Assembly: GCA_963667535.2 (NCBI GenBank)
Contig: CAXXDU010000002.1
Location: forward strand, 62,001 to 126,000
Origin: UBA5614 sp963667535
GTDB lineage: Bacteria > Cloacimonadota > Cloacimonadia > Cloacimonadales > Cloacimonadaceae
DNA: 64,000 nucleotides
Direction: 5' to 3'
The translations under genes were made by a program, and so were the position numbers. Positions 61,508-64,000 of this stretch are shown here, in pieces. Numbering within the stretch: position 1 is the first letter of the stretch; every line of letters begins with the position of its first letter. The notes under the pieces are model-generated. The model did not search any database, was not told where the DNA came from, and saw only the letters and a program-made list of their open reading frames with translations.

Positions 61508-62968
61508 TTATTCAAACTTCATGATAACGTATTTATAGGCTTTGTTTCTATCCTGCACATAGAGCATAATAGCTTTTTTACCTGATTTATCCATTTTATC
61601 TTTTGCAGCGTTGAGTTCTTTATAGAAATCGGCAGGATTATTGATTTCCTGTCTCTCAATTTCCAGAATCAAATCACCCACGGCCAGATCGCTTTTGGAA
61701 GCTGGACTTCCGCTATCTATTTTACTGATGACAACACCTTTGTCTGAGGTTATGTTTGCTCGCTTGGCAAACTGGCTGTCATTGGCTTCCACACTGATAC
61801 CTGAAGCCATGGAACTTTTGGTATCCACTTCTTTACCTGCTGCTGCCATATCTTCAGGATAAGGGTCAAGTTTAACTTTAAACATCATTTCCTTATTATC
61901 CCTGAACAACTTGACCGGCGTATCCACACCAATTTTTGCTGTGGCAACTGCAATGCGGAATTTGGAGACATTGGGTACTTTTTCACTATTGAATTCAACA
62001 ATAACATCACCTTTTTGAATTCCGGATTTATCTGCAGGACTGTCTTTTTCAACTTTGGTAATCAGAACACCGGCAACTTCTTTTAAATTGAGGCTTTCCA
62101 GCATATCTCCGGTAATTTCCTGAGGTGTGATCCCCATATAAGCACGCACCACTTTCCCTGAAGAAATCAAATCATCAACCACACGTTTGGCAAGATTGAT
62201 AGGAATGGCAAAGCCGATTCCGATATTGCCACCGCTTGTACTGGTGATGGCTGCATTAACCCCGATGACTTCAGCTTTCATATTAATCAGTGGACCACCG
62301 CTATTGCCGGGATTAATGGCTGCATCAGTCTGAATATAATCCTGATATTGCGGACTGCCTTCTCCAAAGTTTAAATTTGCTCTGCCTATGGCTGAAATGA
62401 CACCCACTGTTACTGTACGGTCCAGACCCGCATCTCCAAAAGGATTGCCGATAGCAATTGCCCAGTCACCAATATCCAGATTACCGCTGTCACCAAGCTT
62501 GGCGATGGTTAATTTCTCATCTGCACTTGGTTTAATTTTTATAACAGCAATATCTGTATTAGGGTCATTACCTACGATTGTGGCTGTATAAGTAACTTTA
62601 TCTGCCAGAGTAACGGTTATTGTCCCGTCTTTACCTTTCTCTACCACGTGATTATTTGTTATTATCAGCGCTTCGTTATTCTCTTTATTGTATTCAAAGA
62701 GAAAACCACTGCCCATTGCAGTATATGGACGTTCCTGCTGGGGTTGATTGAAGAAATACTTAAAGAAGGGGTCATCACCAAAGGGATTTTGCTGCTGTTG
62801 AGCTACCATTTTGGCTTCGACTTTGATTTGAACTACGGCTTCCCGTACTTGCTTGACAACATCTACAAACGGGCTTTTCCCATTTTCATTGACTACGGGA
62901 GGAATGGCAAGAACAGGCAATGCTATCATCAGACTTAGCATTGCAAATACAATGTGCTTCCACTTCAT
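61508..62968 (-). CDS. HtrA/Deg-type periplasmic serine protease
   Basis: A 486-residue exported protease and chaperone. Signal peptide (1-22), trypsin-like domain with the triad His107 (TNNHVVEKG), Asp139 (NDPNTDIAV) and Ser223 (NPGNSGGPL), then two PDZ domains (about 275-375 and 395-480). Length and order match DegP/DegQ. It clears misfolded envelope proteins. A purine-rich AGGAG lies 10 bases before the ATG. It ends in a terminator and is probably monocistronic. Confidence 0.95.
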   Translation of the reverse strand: MKWKHIVFAMLSLMIALPVLAIPPVVNENGKSPFVDVVKQVREAVVQIKVEAKMVAQQQQNPFGDDPFFKYFFNQPQQERPYTAMGSGFLFEYNKENNEALIITNNHVVEKGKDGTITVTLADKVTYTATIVGNDPNTDIAVIKIKPSADEKLTIAKLGDSGNLDIGDWAIAIGNPFGDAGLDRTVTVGVISAIGRANLNFGEGSPQYQDYIQTDAAINPGNSGGPLINMKAEVIGVNAAITSTSGGNIGIGFAIPINLAKRVVDDLISSGKVVRAYMGITPQEITGDMLESLNLKEVAGVLITKVEKDSPADKSGIQKGDVIVEFNSEKVPNVSKFRIAVATAKIGVDTPVKLFRDNKEMMFKVKLDPYPEDMAAAGKEVDTKSSMASGISVEANDSQFAKRANITSDKGVVISKIDSGSPASKSDLAVGDLILEIERQEINNPADFYKELNAAKDKMDKSGKKAIMLYVQDRNKAYKYVIMKFE

Positions 62969-63279
62969 TTTTTTAATACTCCTTTACAGTTAAGAATTCG
63001 AATTTAATAATAAAGATAAAAAACTATGGAGTACATCCTATTTCTATGAACACCTCGTATGCTCAAATCCCAAATTCTGCAATTTTCGTCAAGAATTTTT
63101 ACTTATCTGACCCCTGAATCATGAATATCACAATCAGATATATGCAGACCTATACTGTAATTCCATTTATATTACAATGCCCTTTCAGTTTTACTGCAAT
63201 TTAATTCCACTCTATATGACGATAAAGATCAAGGGGCAGGATAAATCCCACCCCTTCCATTTGTCATTCCTGCCTCGTA

Positions 63280-63300
63280 GGATACGTGCCGCACGTGTCC
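63280..63300. repeat. Short hairpin
   Basis: GGATACGTG and CACGTGTCC pair (one G-T) around CCG. It sits next to GTCATTCCTGC at about 63263-63273, a reversed partial copy of the repeat at 29532-29551. Confidence 0.6.
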
Positions 63301-63351
63301 AAATCAAAAGTATCAACGAGTTTTTATTCCTCGCTTGACGGGGAATCTTTG

Positions 63352-63387
63352 CAATAAGAAAAAGAGCCGGTTAGAAATAGCCGGCTC
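63352..63387 (-). terminator. Intrinsic terminator, GAAA-type stem, minus strand
   Basis: GAGCCGGTTA and TAGCCGGCTC (one G-T pair) form a 10-bp stem with a GAAA tetraloop on the plus strand (63364-63387). On the minus strand the stem is followed by TTTTTCTTATT. No gene upstream of it is inside the window. Confidence 0.75.
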
Positions 63388-63420
63388 CTGATGTTATTAA
63401 CCCAATATATGGGTACTATT

Positions 63421-63475
63421 TTACATCCCTCTTTTATTCCTAAAACAATCCTATAAATATAAAAGAGAGATGTAA
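63421..63475. repeat. 15-bp inverted repeat
   Basis: TTACATCCCTCTTTT (63421-63435) and AAAAGAGAGATGTAA (63461-63475) are reverse complements with one mismatch, 25 bases apart. Confidence 0.65.
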
Positions 63476-63510
63476 GGGGTATCTGAGGGGAAAGCCCTTA
63501 GATACCCCTT
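63474..63510. repeat. 16-bp stem hairpin
   Basis: AAGGGGTATCTGAGGG (63474-63489) pairs with CCCTTAGATACCCCTT (63495-63510) around a 5-base loop; only one G-T pair. No T-run follows. It overlaps the preceding inverted repeat by two bases. Confidence 0.75.
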
Positions 63511-63680
63511 AGAAACTAGTACAATATCTGTAAGATTTATTAAGGGATAAGTAAGGAGTGAGTTGTGTATTTGCTTCGCTTCTTTGCGGCATTGCGACTT
63601 TGCGTAAAAAAATAGAATAAGAACTAATTATGAATTTCGAATTATATATCTGCCTCAGACACAAGAAAAACAATAAAAGA

Positions 63681-63747
63681 AAGGCGCGGTCCACGCGGAT
63701 GCCTCCCCGGCTTTTCTCCGGGTGGGACCCGCGTGGGTACGGCGTTT
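63681..63747. repeat. Hairpin of the CCGGGTGG-ACCCGCGTGG repeat family
   Basis: CCACGCGG (63691-63698) pairs with CCGCGTGG (63729-63736), extended imperfectly outward. The 19 bases 63718-63736 differ from 46840-46858 at a single position. Confidence 0.75.
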
Positions 63748-63911
63748 CTATTCTTGTCAATTTAGGTTTAATCTTATATCGATGAATGTTAAAGTGCGAT
63801 TATGTGATTAGGTTGGCTGCATCTTGTTGTATCCTGAGGTTTGTTACATCAGGGAAAGATTGGAAAAGGGAATTTCGAACTTCAGCTAAACCCTTTACAG
63901 ACAACGCATTC

Positions 63912-63976
63912 CGAAGTCCGATTTGCCCCAACACAAAGATGTGTGCTAAAAGCTATAAGGGGCAAATTGAACTCCG
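63912..63976. repeat. 18-base inverted repeat at right edge
   Basis: Arms 63912-63929 and 63959-63976 match with two mismatches and one G-T pair; the inner nine bases (ATTTGCCCC) are perfect. Confidence 0.6.
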
Positions 63977-64000
63977 TCAATGCTCTTCTTTTGGTATTTT

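Larger units (their letters stand above)
62969..64000. other. Right-edge region without gene, rich in hairpins
   Basis: About 1 kb with no ORF backed by a ribosome-binding site. Reading frames at 63509-63760 and from 63784 to the edge look accidental. It holds at least five stem structures, listed separately. An upstream gene of the minus strand beyond the right edge would explain the terminator at 63352-63387. Confidence 0.6.

Noticed and set aside
63509..63760. 83-codon minus-strand frame
   Set aside because: It translates the hairpins at 63474 and 63681; no ribosome-binding site.
63784..64000. Plus-strand frame open to the right edge
   Set aside because: About 72 codons beginning MLKCDYVIRLAAS, no ribosome-binding site, and it runs through an 18-base inverted repeat; probably chance.

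Overview
The window is a chromosomal piece of a Gram-negative, anaerobic, amino-acid-fermenting bacterium of the FCB group, most likely a Cloacimonas-like member of candidate phylum Cloacimonadota. The placement is inferred from gene content. Four secreted proteins are visible, three with a complete C-terminal FlgD-like/Por-type sorting domain (YPNPFNP-type start, ...VYxxRL..., ending in K-x-x-L-L-K) and one cut by the window edge. There are families typical of this group (DUF4837-, DUF3098- and DUF6485-like), outer-membrane components (TonB receptor, OmpA), lysine 5,6-aminomutase, an ADP-forming acyl-CoA synthetase, class I fumarase and malic enzyme. Base composition is about 40% GC by eye. 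No rRNA, tRNA or CRISPR array was recognised.

Layout. 1-5171: two adjacent giant secreted repeat proteins, the first cut by the left edge. 5602-9178: ABC ATPase, TonB-dependent receptor and lipoprotein, an uptake cluster without a permease. 9212-14544: GNAT acetyltransferase, 7TM histidine kinase and a four-part sulfur/persulfide oxidoreductase. 14669-27490: an envelope and secretion region with an AvrRpt2-like papain protease and its overlapping partner, a beta-helix protein, an M23 peptidase, thiamine pyrophosphokinase, a 51-residue membrane protein, an OmpA/TSP3 protein, an unknown membrane protein and an LVIVD beta-propeller. 27491-29866: repeat-rich DNA holding a complete IS481-family element. 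29867-36537: secreted nuclease, then a housekeeping run (xseB, ispA-type prenyltransferase, dut, nadA, methyltransferase, ftsX-like, pgsA, DUF4837 lipoprotein), followed by a TPR lipoprotein. 38454-41929: small exported protein, GAF/PAS histidine kinase, DUF3098-like and DUF58 proteins. 41935-45168: an AT-rich restriction-modification cassette (methyltransferase, DpnII-like endonuclease, methyltransferase). 45179-50930: DUF6485 protein, two-subunit fumarase, malic enzyme, orphan PhnE-like permease and pyrimidine-nucleoside phosphorylase. 50935-54958: two paralogous ArsB/NhaD-type transporters, a zinc-ribbon mini-protein and an EIIA-CBS regulator. 55116-62968: lysine 5,6-aminomutase (kamD, kamE), glycerate 2-kinase, acyl-CoA synthetase-GNAT and HtrA protease. 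62969-64000: no convincing gene, but a dense series of hairpins.

How it fits together. Fumarase and malic enzyme link fumarate to pyruvate. KamDE acts in lysine fermentation, and an ADP-forming acyl-CoA synthetase could yield ATP from acyl-CoA. The EIIA-CBS protein is translationally coupled to one transporter and probably regulates it. Dispersed palindromes recur between genes; two of them (46840-46858 and 63718-63736) share 18 of 19 bases and indicate a genome-wide repeat family.

Starts were moved from the longest reading frame where a ribosome-binding site decided it. Two genes too short for routine ORF calling (21191-21346 and 52391-52570) were found by reading the minus strand.
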